Assembly (NCBI RefSeq): GCF_018780105.1
Contig: NZ_JADMKC010000007.1
Location: forward strand, 248,001-312,000
Origin: Thiobacillus sp.
GTDB taxonomy: Bacteria > Pseudomonadota > Gammaproteobacteria > Burkholderiales > Thiobacillaceae
Direction of reading: 5' to 3'
Length of the DNA: 64,000 nt
Shown here: in pieces, positions 43,795 to 52,273 of the stretch
Numbering within the stretch: the first letter of the stretch is position 1
How the letters are laid out: each line of letters begins with the position of its first letter
The notes under the pieces: model-generated
The model's database searches: none
The model's input: only the letters and a program-made list of their open reading frames with translations
Told to the model about the DNA's origin: nothing
Translations under genes and position numbers: made by a program

Positions 43795-45182
43795 TTGCGC
43801 CACCGCCGGTTACGGGAGATCCACAGGTCGGCGGCAAAGCGGCCGATCGTGACGAGTTCGAACAACAGCACCGCATAACGCAATGGCGTCACCAGCAGTC
43901 CCTTGAAGAAATATTCCAGCCGATGCCCCTTGGCCACCGTCACCAGGATGCCGGTGGCGACCGCTGTTTCCGCAATCAGCGTGATCGCCAGCGGCTCCCA
44001 CAATTGCAGCAGGATCATGATCAGCAGCGTGGTCGGAAACGCCACTTTCTCGAATGCCGACATGAACAGCACCCAGCCGATCGGGCGGCCATACTTGATG
44101 GTGGTGTCGATGCCGAAGGTCTGGCGGTACTGCTCGTGGTGGACGCGCTTGTCCGCGAGCCCGGCCGCCAGGTTGGCCTGCTCTTTCTTCTTCTGGCGAT
44201 AGCGCTTGAATGCCTTGAACGGGCTGCGCATCAGCTCGTCGAAGTAATAGCAGCTTTGCAGGAAGGACGAGGACCACAGGTAGATCTGCCCGGGCACACG
44301 CCCGACTTCCGGTTCCTGCGAGCGGGCGTAGATGTCGGTGAGCTGGATGTTGCGGTAGCCGTTGTCGTTCATCGCGAAGCCGATGAAGATGTCTTCGGAG
44401 TTGGTGAGGTCGTCGCCGAGGATCGGCTCGTAGCGGTCGAACACGATGGTCTTCAGCACGCTGCGACGATAGGCGACGGCGCAGCCCACCGGGTTGAGGA
44501 TGCTGCCGAAGAATTTCATTTGCCCGACGTAGACGAATTTCTGCAGGAAGTAATACAGCACGTCGCGGTACATGTCGGTGATGCCGCGCTGCAGGTGGTG
44601 GAACCAGCCTACCTTGGGATAGATGGTGGCCTCGGGGTGGGCGCCGAGGAATTTCTTCAGCGCTTCCGTATCGAGCATGGCGCGGCGGTCGCGGTCGCGC
44701 AGCGGCAGCACCGTGCCGCAGGCGCTGGCGATGCCGGCGCCCTTGTAGAGCTCTTCCACCACGCGGTCGATGTAGTTGTCCGACTCCAACACCGTATCGC
44801 CGTCGAGAATGAACTCCACATCCGAGTCCGACTCGCGCGACTGGCGTTTCAAGGTCGGGGTCTTGCCGATGGAGCGCTCGCGATGAATGGTGGTCAGTTC
44901 CATGCCATTCAGTTCGCAGAAGGTCCGGGCGTATTCGACGGTGCGGTCCTGGCTGCCGTCGTCGATCAGGACGATGCGCGTGGGCTTGCGGGTCTGGCGC
45001 GCCAGGGCGGCCAGACACAGCGGGATGTTGCTTTCTTCATTGAAGGCAGGGATCACCACGTCGACGGTGGCGTCGCGCCAGTCTGCCGCCGGATTGGGGA
45101 CGGTCTGGTCGGGGCCATGGATCAAGCCGACGATGCTCAGCACCGTGTTCGGGCTGAGGATGAAGTAGGGAGTCGTTGCCAT
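43791..45182 (-). CDS. Membrane glycosyltransferase family 2 (candidate EPS synthase)
   Basis: 463 residues. GT2 core: VVIPAFNEE (42-50), DDGSQDRT (74-81), LDGDT at 126-130 (DxD metal site) and the base region NSEDI with Asp264. At the place of the processive-synthase QxxRW the sequence reads QIYLW (299-303), so the Arg is Leu. Two or three C-terminal membrane helices (FPTTLLIMILLQLW, LAITLIAETAVATGILVTV). It is the only polymerising enzyme in the locus, so it probably builds and translocates the glycan. No PilZ domain is present, so direct c-di-GMP control is not evident. Confidence 0.88.
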   Translation of the reverse strand: MATTPYFILSPNTVLSIVGLIHGPDQTVPNPAADWRDATVDVVIPAFNEESNIPLCLAALARQTRKPTRIVLIDDGSQDRTVEYARTFCELNGMELTTIHRERSIGKTPTLKRQSRESDSDVEFILDGDTVLESDNYIDRVVEELYKGAGIASACGTVLPLRDRDRRAMLDTEALKKFLGAHPEATIYPKVGWFHHLQRGITDMYRDVLYYFLQKFVYVGQMKFFGSILNPVGCAVAYRRSVLKTIVFDRYEPILGDDLTNSEDIFIGFAMNDNGYRNIQLTDIYARSQEPEVGRVPGQIYLWSSSFLQSCYYFDELMRSPFKAFKRYRQKKKEQANLAAGLADKRVHHEQYRQTFGIDTTIKYGRPIGWVLFMSAFEKVAFPTTLLIMILLQLWEPLAITLIAETAVATGILVTVAKGHRLEYFFKGLLVTPLRYAVLLFELVTIGRFAADLWISRNRRWRK

Positions 45183-45193
45183 GGCGCGCTATT

Positions 45194-46177
45194 CTAGGCA
45201 GCACGCAGCGTTTTTACGCGCGCTTTCTCGATCAGGTCATCCAGGGTGTCGTTTAATGCCCACACGGGCTCGAAGCCGGTGAGTGCCCGCAGCTTGTTGA
45301 GCACCGGGCGCCGGTGCGTGACGTCTTCGAATTCCTCGCCATAGGCGTCCTTGTAGGACATGAACTCCAGGCGCGATGCGCTGTGGGCGCGCTGCACGAT
45401 CAGTTTGGCCAGGTCGCGAATGGAAATCTCCTGGTCGTTGCCGACGTTCACCACCTCGCCCCAAGCCTCCGGACAGCCGGCGAGGCGGTCAAGCGCGACA
45501 ACGGTGTCACGTACATCGCAGAAAGAGCGCGTCTGGTTGCCTTCGCCGTAGACGGTGAGCGCCTGATTGCGCACTGCCTGATTAACAAAACTGGGCACCA
45601 CCATGCCGTAATGGCCCACCTGGTTCGGTCCGACGGTGTTGAACAGGCGCACGACCACGATATTCAGGCCGTATTTGCGTGCATAGGAAAAGGCGAGAAA
45701 TTCGTCCGCCAGCTTGGTCACCGCGTAGGCCCAGCGCAGGCGGCCGGCGGACGGCAGCACGATGTGGTCGGTTTCGGCGAAGCTGTCTTTTTCGTTGAAG
45801 CCGTATACCTCCGAGGTTGAGGCGATGATGACCTGCGGATTCCAGCCGCCACTATGGATGGCGCGCAGGACTCGCTCAGTGCCGGTCATGTTGGTCGCCA
45901 GCACGGCCACCGGGTCTTCCAGCACTTTTTTCACGCCGACGACGGCGGCCATGTGGTAAATGCGGTCGGCCCAGGCGATGGCCTTGTCCAGGCCGCTCCA
46001 ATGCAGGATGTCAGCCTCGGCAAAGCGGAAAGCGGGGTTGCCGCGGAAGGAGTCGATGTTCGCGAGCGAACCGGTGCTCAGGTTGTCCACCACATAAACC
46101 TGATCGCCGGCCGCCAAATGGCGTTCCGCCAGATGCGATCCGATGAAACCTGCACCTCCAGTAATCAAAACATGCAT
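45194..46177 (-). CDS. NAD-dependent nucleotide-sugar epimerase/dehydratase/decarboxylase
   Basis: 327 residues from the ATG at 46177, with GGAGAG upstream; the frame is open further but without initiation signals. Extended SDR: ITGGAGFIGSH, STSEVYG, catalytic Tyr-x3-Lys in YAVTK, and RLFNTVGPNQVGHYGMVVP followed by VYGEGNQTRSFCDVRD. The last region resembles UDP-glucuronate decarboxylases and related epimerases. If it makes UDP-xylose or a uronic-acid derivative, that would fit a GH10 partner, but this is inference. First gene of the locus. Confidence 0.88.
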   Translation of the reverse strand: MHVLITGGAGFIGSHLAERHLAAGDQVYVVDNLSTGSLANIDSFRGNPAFRFAEADILHWSGLDKAIAWADRIYHMAAVVGVKKVLEDPVAVLATNMTGTERVLRAIHSGGWNPQVIIASTSEVYGFNEKDSFAETDHIVLPSAGRLRWAYAVTKLADEFLAFSYARKYGLNIVVVRLFNTVGPNQVGHYGMVVPSFVNQAVRNQALTVYGEGNQTRSFCDVRDTVVALDRLAGCPEAWGEVVNVGNDQEISIRDLAKLIVQRAHSASRLEFMSYKDAYGEEFEDVTHRRPVLNKLRALTGFEPVWALNDTLDDLIEKARVKTLRAA

Positions 46178-46325
46178 ATCGCGCACTCTCTCCGAATTTT
46201 CGACAGTCACCGCCGAACGATTGGCAGGCCGGCAACGGGGTCCATATTTAACTTCGATGAAAAACAAGTGGATATTTCGTTTTTCGGGGAAATCTGACTG
46301 CAATTTCCACTCCTGTCTGGAACAC

Positions 46326-46341
46326 TGCAAATTGCATACCA
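46326..46341 (-). promoter_or_regulatory. Possible sigma-54 promoter for the EPS locus
   Basis: On the minus strand TGGTAT, 5-bp spacer, TTGCA. The invariant GG and GC are present at correct spacing; two of the six -24 bases differ from TGGCAC. It would start transcription near 46315, about 140 nt before the epimerase ATG. Confidence 0.38.
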
Positions 46342-46512
46342 AGTCGCGAGGTATGATGGCTTGAGCGTCAAAAGCACCTTTTGGGTGCATTGCCGTCCCC
46401 TTTTTGGGATGCCTGGATTCTTTAACGCGATTTTGTGGCGTAAATTGAGGTTTGTAATCAGGATTTCTCTAATTTTAATTAGGTTAATCAATTGGTTACG
46501 AATCGGTTTTGC

Positions 46513-46529
46513 CAATGGCATAGCCATTG
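46513..46529. promoter_or_regulatory. Perfect dyad CAATGGC-ATA-GCCATTG
   Basis: A 7-bp perfect inverted repeat with a 3-bp centre, the form of a dimeric regulator site. It lies about 180 bp upstream of the possible EPS sigma-54 promoter and 290 bp before glk. Confidence 0.35.
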
Positions 46530-46818
46530 CTTGATGGAAATCGGGTGGCATCGGATATCGCGCCAGCGTTGAGCGCTCACACGATCCGGTGAATCAGGAG
46601 GTAGCGCTTCATGGTTTTGTCGGTGTTTGCGAAAGAGAAACAGGGGGCGTCGCCCGGGTTGCAGCATCGTTCGGCAAGCCCGCAGCTGCGTGCGTATTGC
46701 GCGCCGGAAAAGCAGATTGGTGTGGGTGGAATCTGGAACCTCAAATCCTGCGGCCACGCCGCTGCGATTAACGGCTCTCGCCGCATGAGCTACCCACGCG
46801 CGGGCTTATAGTTCGACT

Positions 46819-47808
46819 ATGGAACGAATTGCGGGCGACATTGGCGGAACCAAAAGCTGGCTGGCGTGGGTGGCAATCCCATCCCATGGCGCGCAGCAGT
46901 TGCGGTTCGAGAAGATCTACGTCAGTGCTGATTTTGCTTCGGCGGAAGCCTTGTTGCGACAGTTCATGGCCGATGCGCAGACTGCTTGCCAGGCAGACGA
47001 ATTGATCCTGGCGCTGCCAGGGCCATTGCACGCACAGCGAGTGCGCCTGACCAATCTCGACTGGACGCTTGATGCAACTGAATGGCAGACCGCACTGGGA
47101 ATCGCCAGGGTGCGCTTCATCAACGATTTTCAAGCGGCAGCGGCAGGCGTGGCGACGCTGACCGATGCTGACGTGATCGCGCTTAACGCGCAGGCGGCTG
47201 CTCCTGGTGGTGTGCGTGCGATCACCGGTGCGGGAACCGGGCTGGGATTGGCGTTCATGCTGGCAGATGCTCAGGGGCGTTATCAAAGTTTTGCAACCGA
47301 AGGCGGGCATATCGACTTTGCACCGGCCAATGCGCTGCAGGCGCGCTTGCTTGAACACCTGCGCGCCAACCAGGGGCACGTGTCGTGGGAGCGGGTGGCG
47401 TCGGGTTCGGCACTAAAGGATTTGTACCGATTTTGTTGTGCCGAGCTGGGCCATTCCCCGGCTGGCGAGGTAGTCGATGGTGCAGCGCTTGCCGTGCGTG
47501 CGGAGTCGGGCGATGCGGCCGCCGAAACCGCGCTGGATTTGTTCATTGATCTGTACGGCGCGTGGGTGGGCAATGTGGCGCTGATGTACCAGCCGTTCGG
47601 CGGCCTGTATATCGCGGGCGGGGTGGCGACGCACATGCTGGCGCGCATGCAGTCGCCGCGTTTCATGGCGGCGGCGACCGACAAGGGGCGGATGCGCGGC
47701 GTGGTCGAGCGCACGCCGATTTTTCTGATCACCTGCAAGCGGCTGGGCGTGCAGGGTGCAATGGTTCAGTCCCAGATTGACTCACCGGCAGCATTTAAAT
47801 ATCAATAG
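46819..47808 (+). CDS. glk: Glucokinase (Glk family)
   Basis: 329 residues. N-terminal phosphate loop GDIGGTKSWLAW, LPGPLHAQRVRLTNLDW, NDFQAAAAGV with catalytic Asp, GAGTGLGLAF, and TEGGHIDFAP. Phosphorylates glucose, here probably that released from glycogen by the maltodextrin enzymes. First gene of the glycogen operon; TATAGT at 46807 lies very close to the ATG. Confidence 0.93.
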   Translation: MERIAGDIGGTKSWLAWVAIPSHGAQQLRFEKIYVSADFASAEALLRQFMADAQTACQADELILALPGPLHAQRVRLTNLDWTLDATEWQTALGIARVRFINDFQAAAAGVATLTDADVIALNAQAAAPGGVRAITGAGTGLGLAFMLADAQGRYQSFATEGGHIDFAPANALQARLLEHLRANQGHVSWERVASGSALKDLYRFCCAELGHSPAGEVVDGAALAVRAESGDAAAETALDLFIDLYGAWVGNVALMYQPFGGLYIAGGVATHMLARMQSPRFMAAATDKGRMRGVVERTPIFLITCKRLGVQGAMVQSQIDSPAAFKYQ

Positions 47809-47869
47809 GGCGGTTAATTTCGTTACATCAGAAGCTCATTCCAATATCTAGGGTACGAACGGAGGAAAC

Positions 47870-49189
47870 ATGACGATTTCGAAGGAAGAACAGGAAAAGT
47901 TGTACCGCTATTACACCGAGCCGAAAACGGTGACGGATCTGGCGCGCAAGACGCTGGCGCTGGTGCTGGCAGGCGGCGAGGGCTCGCGCCTGAAAGACCT
48001 GACGGCATGGCGCGCCAAGCCGGCGGTGCCGATTGGCGGCAAGTACCGCATCATCGATTTTCCGCTGTCCAATTGCGTGAACTCGGGCATCCGCCGCATC
48101 GGCGTGCTGACGCAGTACAAATCACATTCGCTGATTCGCCATTTGCAACGTGCCTGGGGTTTCATGCGCGCCGAAATCGGCGAGTTCGTGGAGATTCTTC
48201 CCGCGCAGCAACGCACCAACAAGAAGGAGTGGTACCAGGGTACCGCCGATGCGCTGTTCCAGAATCTGGACATCATGCAGCGCCACCATCCCGAGTATGT
48301 GCTGGTGCTGGGCGGCGATCACGTCTACACCATGGACTACTCCGAAATGCTGCTTGCCCATGCGCAAAGCGGCGCCGACTTCACCGTGGGCAGCATCGAA
48401 GTGCCGGCCGAGGAGGCGAGCGGATTCGGCGTGATGTCGGTGGACGAAAACATGCGCATCACGAAGTTCACCGAAAAACCGGACAACCCCGACTGCATTC
48501 CGGGCAAGCCCGGCATCGCGCTGGCGTCGATGGGGATTTATATTTTCTCTAAGGACTTCCTCTACAAGACGCTGATCGACGACGCCTGCAATCCCGCGTC
48601 CTCGCACGACTTCGGCAAGGACATTATCCCGGCCAGCATTGCGGCCGCGCGCGCGATGGCCTACCCGTTCCGCAACAAGGCCGGCGAACCGGACTACTGG
48701 CGCGATGTGGGCACCCTGTATTCCTACTGGCAGACCAACATGGAGCTGTGTTCGGTGGCGCCCGAGCTCAACCTGTACGACCGCAACTGGCCGATCTGGA
48801 CCTACCAGCCGCAGTACCCGCCCGCCAAATTCATCTTCGACGACGAGGGCCGGCGTGGCTCGGCGATCGATTCGCTGATCGCCGGGGGCTGCATTCTGTC
48901 GGGCGCGCTGGTCAAGCGCTCGGTGCTGTTTTTTGCCACCACGGTGGAAGGCAGCAGCACCATCAAGGACAGCGTGATCCTGCCCAAGGTCAGTATCGGC
49001 AGCAACTGTCGGATTACCCGCGCGATCATCGACAAGGGCACCAGCATTCCGGACGGCACGATCATCGGCGAAGACGCCGTCGAGGATGCCAAGCATTTTC
49101 ACGTCACGCCCGAGGGCATCGTGCTGGTGACATCGGCCATGTTGGGGCAGAACCTCTATGCAAGACTCCACAATGACTACGACAACTAA
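47870..49189 (+). CDS. glgC: Glucose-1-phosphate adenylyltransferase
   Basis: 439 residues, ATG after a strong [41 protein letters not shown], the [11 protein letters not shown] loop, and a C-terminal left-handed beta-helix ([18 protein letters not shown]). Makes ADP-glucose for GlgA; expected to be allosterically controlled by glycolytic intermediates. Confidence 0.97.
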   Translation: MTISKEEQEKLYRYYTEPKTVTDLARKTLALVLAGGEGSRLKDLTAWRAKPAVPIGGKYRIIDFPLSNCVNSGIRRIGVLTQYKSHSLIRHLQRAWGFMRAEIGEFVEILPAQQRTNKKEWYQGTADALFQNLDIMQRHHPEYVLVLGGDHVYTMDYSEMLLAHAQSGADFTVGSIEVPAEEASGFGVMSVDENMRITKFTEKPDNPDCIPGKPGIALASMGIYIFSKDFLYKTLIDDACNPASSHDFGKDIIPASIAAARAMAYPFRNKAGEPDYWRDVGTLYSYWQTNMELCSVAPELNLYDRNWPIWTYQPQYPPAKFIFDDEGRRGSAIDSLIAGGCILSGALVKRSVLFFATTVEGSSTIKDSVILPKVSIGSNCRITRAIIDKGTSIPDGTIIGEDAVEDAKHFHVTPEGIVLVTSAMLGQNLYARLHNDYDN

Positions 49190-50903
49190 ATCCCTGAATG
49201 TGGTGCTGTGCTGGCACATGCACCAGCCGTATTACCGCGAAGGCCTCAAGGGCGCGTATCACCTGCCCTGGGTGTATTTGCACGGCATCAAGGACTACAG
49301 TGACATGGCGGCGCATCTGGAGCGTTATCCGGCGATGCGGGCGGTGGTGAACTTCGCCCCCGTCCTGCTCGAGCAGATCGACGACTATGCGCAGCAGATG
49401 GACGCCTTGCTGAAACAGGGCAAGCCGACGCAGGACCACATGATCAATCTGCTCGCCGGCGCCGAGCGCATTCCCTCGGATGCCGCTGCGCGCCTGGCGA
49501 TCATCCGCGACTGCCAGCGCTGCCACGCGCCGCGCATGATCCATCCGTATCCGGCGTATCGCGGCTTGCTGGAAATGGTCGGCGCCACCTATGAGGCAGG
49601 GCATGGTGAAAGCCGCCTGCATACCCATCTGGGCTATTTGTCCGAGCAGTATTTTCTGGATTTACTGACCTGGTACCACTTGGTCTGGCTGGGCAATTCG
49701 CTGCGGCCGCTGCCGCTGGTACGGCGCCTGCTGGCGCAGGGGCGCGACTTCTCTTCCGCCGATCGCCACGAACTGCTTTACGTGATGCAACACTGCATGG
49801 CGGGCTTGCTGCCGCGCTACCGCGCGCTGGCCGAACGTGGCCAGGTCGAATTGTCGATGACGCCTTACGGCCATCCGATCGTGCCCTTGCTGAACGACTT
49901 CAAGAACATGCGCGACGCCCTGCCCGACGCACCCGCTCCGGAGGCGGCAGTCTATCCGGGCGGTGCGGTGCGCGCCCGCTGGCATCTGCAGCATGGGGTC
50001 GGGGTGTTCGAACATTATTTTGGCCGCAAGCCCACGGGCGTATGGCTGTCCGAAGGCGGGGTGAGCGAAGACGCGCTGGCGCAGCTCGATGAAATGGGCG
50101 TGGCCTGGACCGCCACCGGCGAAGGCGTATGGCGCGGCAGTTGCGCCAAGTCGGGCTGCCCGGTCGACGAAACGCAAACCAAGCGCAGCCTGTTTTCACC
50201 CACCCGCGTGGACGGCTTCAAGACCCGCGTATTTTTCCGCGACGACGGACTGTCTGACCTGATCGGCTTCAAGTACAGCGACTGGCATGCGGACGATGCG
50301 GTAGGCGATTTCATCCATCATCTGGAAAACATTGCGACCTCGCTGGGCAAAACGGCGAACCAGAATGTGGTGTCGGTCATTCTCGATGGCGAAAACGCCT
50401 GGGAGTACTACCCCGACAACGGCCATCATTTCCTGGACGCGCTCTACTCGCGCCTGTCCAGTCATCCCACCCTCAACGTCAGCACCTTTGCCGAGCAGGC
50501 CGCGAGCACGCCGGCCAAACCTCTGAAGCGGCTGGCCGCAGGCAGCTGGGTGTACGGTAGCTTTTCGACCTGGATCGGCTCCACCGACAAGAACCGCGGC
50601 TGGGATTATCTGGTCGCGGTCAAGCAGGCGTATGACCGTACCCTGGCGGCAGGCAAGCTCGACGCCGAGCATCAGGCCATGGCCATCCGCCAGCTGGCCG
50701 TGTGCGAAGGCTCGGACTGGTTCTGGTGGTTCGGCGATCACAACCCGGCGGGCAGCGTGAGCGATTTCGAGCAGCTTTACCGTACCCAGTTGCGCGAGCT
50801 GTACCGCCTGCTCGGCGTGGCACCGCCCGCCTTGCTGGATGTGCCGCTGTCGCACGGCGGCGGCGCGGCGGAAAACGCCGGCACCATGCGCAGGAATACC
50901 TGA
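49173..50903 (+). CDS. GH57-family alpha-glucan glycosidase/transferase
   Basis: 576 residues from the ATG at 49173; an ATG at 49158 is also possible and both overlap the glgC end. GH57 motif 1 [13 protein letters not shown], the nucleophile region [14 protein letters not shown] with Glu, and the acid/base region [13 protein letters not shown], followed by the C-terminal helical domain ([24 protein letters not shown]). Retaining enzyme on alpha-1,4 or alpha-1,6 glucans. Its position suggests trimming of glycogen or maltodextrins; specificity cannot be read here. Confidence 0.92.
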   Translation: MTTTTKSLNVVLCWHMHQPYYREGLKGAYHLPWVYLHGIKDYSDMAAHLERYPAMRAVVNFAPVLLEQIDDYAQQMDALLKQGKPTQDHMINLLAGAERIPSDAAARLAIIRDCQRCHAPRMIHPYPAYRGLLEMVGATYEAGHGESRLHTHLGYLSEQYFLDLLTWYHLVWLGNSLRPLPLVRRLLAQGRDFSSADRHELLYVMQHCMAGLLPRYRALAERGQVELSMTPYGHPIVPLLNDFKNMRDALPDAPAPEAAVYPGGAVRARWHLQHGVGVFEHYFGRKPTGVWLSEGGVSEDALAQLDEMGVAWTATGEGVWRGSCAKSGCPVDETQTKRSLFSPTRVDGFKTRVFFRDDGLSDLIGFKYSDWHADDAVGDFIHHLENIATSLGKTANQNVVSVILDGENAWEYYPDNGHHFLDALYSRLSSHPTLNVSTFAEQAASTPAKPLKRLAAGSWVYGSFSTWIGSTDKNRGWDYLVAVKQAYDRTLAAGKLDAEHQAMAIRQLAVCEGSDWFWWFGDHNPAGSVSDFEQLYRTQLRELYRLLGVAPPALLDVPLSHGGGAAENAGTMRRNT

Positions 50904-52273
50904 TGAACTTCAACAAGCGCTCTGCAGGCCTGTTGCTGCATCCGACCTCATTGCCCTCCGGCACGCTGGCGGATGCCGGGCGCTGGCTGGACTTCCTCAA
51001 GGCGGCCGGGGTCAGCGTGTGGCAGATGCTGCCGCTTGGCTTGCCGCTCACCGGCCTGTCGCCGTATCAGTGCGCTTCGGCGTTCGCGGTGAATCCGGCG
51101 TTGTTCCCTGCCGACATACGGGTGGACATGCGGCGCTTTTCTCCCTGGCACCGGGCGCAGGCGCATTGGCTCGACGATTACGCCCGCTTCATCGTCATCA
51201 AGGCCGAGCACGCGGGCGCGCCCTGGACCGACTGGCCGCCGGCGCTGCGGGATCGCGATCCGGCGACGCTGGCGGCATTCGATCTGGCGCACGCCGATGC
51301 CCTGCGCGAGATCATGCACGCCCAGTTCCGTGCCGCCACGTTCTGGCGCGGCATGCGGGCAGAAGCGGCGCAGCACGGGATTCAACTGTTCGGCGACATG
51401 CCGATTTTTGTCGCGCACGACAGTGCCGACGTGTGGGCGCAGCGCGACCTGTTCCTGCTCGATGCCGACGGCCAGCCGACCGTGGTGGCTGGGGTGCCGC
51501 CGGATTACTTCTCTGAAACGGGGCAGCGCTGGGGCAATCCGCACTACAACTGGGCAAACATGCAGGCCGACAACTTCGCCTGGTGGCGGGCGCGGCTGCG
51601 GGCGCATTTCGACTGGTTCGACTGGGTGCGTATCGACCATTTTCGCGGGCTGGCGGCGGCCTGGTCGATTCCCGCCAACGAGCCGACGGCGATCCACGGG
51701 CAGTGGGTGACCTCGCCCGGCGCTGCGCTGTTGCAGGCGGTGATCGACGAGATGGGCGAGTTGGCCCTGGTCGCCGAAGACCTCGGTGTGATCACGCCGG
51801 ACGTCACCGCACTGCGGCATCAGTTCGGCCTGCCCGGCATGGCGGTGCTGCAGTTTGCGTTCGATGCCCACGCCGACAATCCGCACAAGCCCGAAAACGT
51901 GCAGACCGACACCGTGTATTACACGGGCACGCACGACAACGACACCCTGATCGGCTGGTGGCACAACCTGCCCGAGCAGGCGCGCCCGCACGTGCGCTGG
52001 CAGCTGGGGCTGGGCGATGTGGAAGCGGCGAGCGACGCGCAGATCGCCGACGCCATGATCCGCACCGTGCTGCAAAGCCGCGCCGCCCTGGCCGTGCTGC
52101 CGCTGCAGGATGCGTTGCGTCTCGGTAGCGAAGCGCGGATGAATACGCCCGGCACCGAGAACGGCAACTGGACCTGGCGGTTTGAGTGGAACGCTATTCC
52201 CGCTGACTTGGCATCCAGCTTGCTAGACCTCATCCAGATGTCTGATCGATGTGGAACCTTGGACCCCGCATGA
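50903..52273 (+). CDS. malQ: 4-alpha-glucanotransferase
   Basis: 456 residues from the ATG at 50903, overlapping the previous stop by one base (TGATG). GH77 features: LLLHPTSLPSG, WQMLPLGLPL, FGDMPIFVAHDSADVW, DWVRIDHFRGLAAAW (nucleophile Asp), AEDLGVITPDV (acid/base Glu region), and GTHDNDTLIGWW. The C-terminus is compact compared with E. coli MalQ, as in amylomaltase of thermophiles. Disproportionates maltodextrins during glycogen turnover. Confidence 0.95.
   Translation: MNFNKRSAGLLLHPTSLPSGTLADAGRWLDFLKAAGVSVWQMLPLGLPLTGLSPYQCASAFAVNPALFPADIRVDMRRFSPWHRAQAHWLDDYARFIVIKAEHAGAPWTDWPPALRDRDPATLAAFDLAHADALREIMHAQFRAATFWRGMRAEAAQHGIQLFGDMPIFVAHDSADVWAQRDLFLLDADGQPTVVAGVPPDYFSETGQRWGNPHYNWANMQADNFAWWRARLRAHFDWFDWVRIDHFRGLAAAWSIPANEPTAIHGQWVTSPGAALLQAVIDEMGELALVAEDLGVITPDVTALRHQFGLPGMAVLQFAFDAHADNPHKPENVQTDTVYYTGTHDNDTLIGWWHNLPEQARPHVRWQLGLGDVEAASDAQIADAMIRTVLQSRAALAVLPLQDALRLGSEARMNTPGTENGNWTWRFEWNAIPADLASSLLDLIQMSDRCGTLDPA

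Larger units (their letters stand above)
46178..46818. other. 641-bp divergent regulatory region between the EPS and glycogen operons
   Basis: Unusually long and partly AT-rich (46380-46520). It contains a sigma-54-like element facing the EPS locus, a perfect 7-bp dyad, GAAAAAC/GTTTTTC arms (46256-46287) and two short hairpins near 46375-46410. A plus-strand frame 46611-46811 begins 9 bp after AGGAGG, but its 66-residue product looks random. No riboswitch was recognised. Confidence 0.55.

Noticed and set aside
46326..46420. c-di-GMP (GEMM) riboswitch upstream of the EPS locus
   Set aside because: Conserved GEMM core sequences are absent on both strands; only short simple hairpins are seen.
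46611..46811. 66-residue plus-strand frame with AGGAGG upstream
   Set aside because: The product has no compositional or structural sense, overlaps other open frames, and ends in the glk promoter area. The purine-rich site may be chance; kept only as part of the regulatory region.
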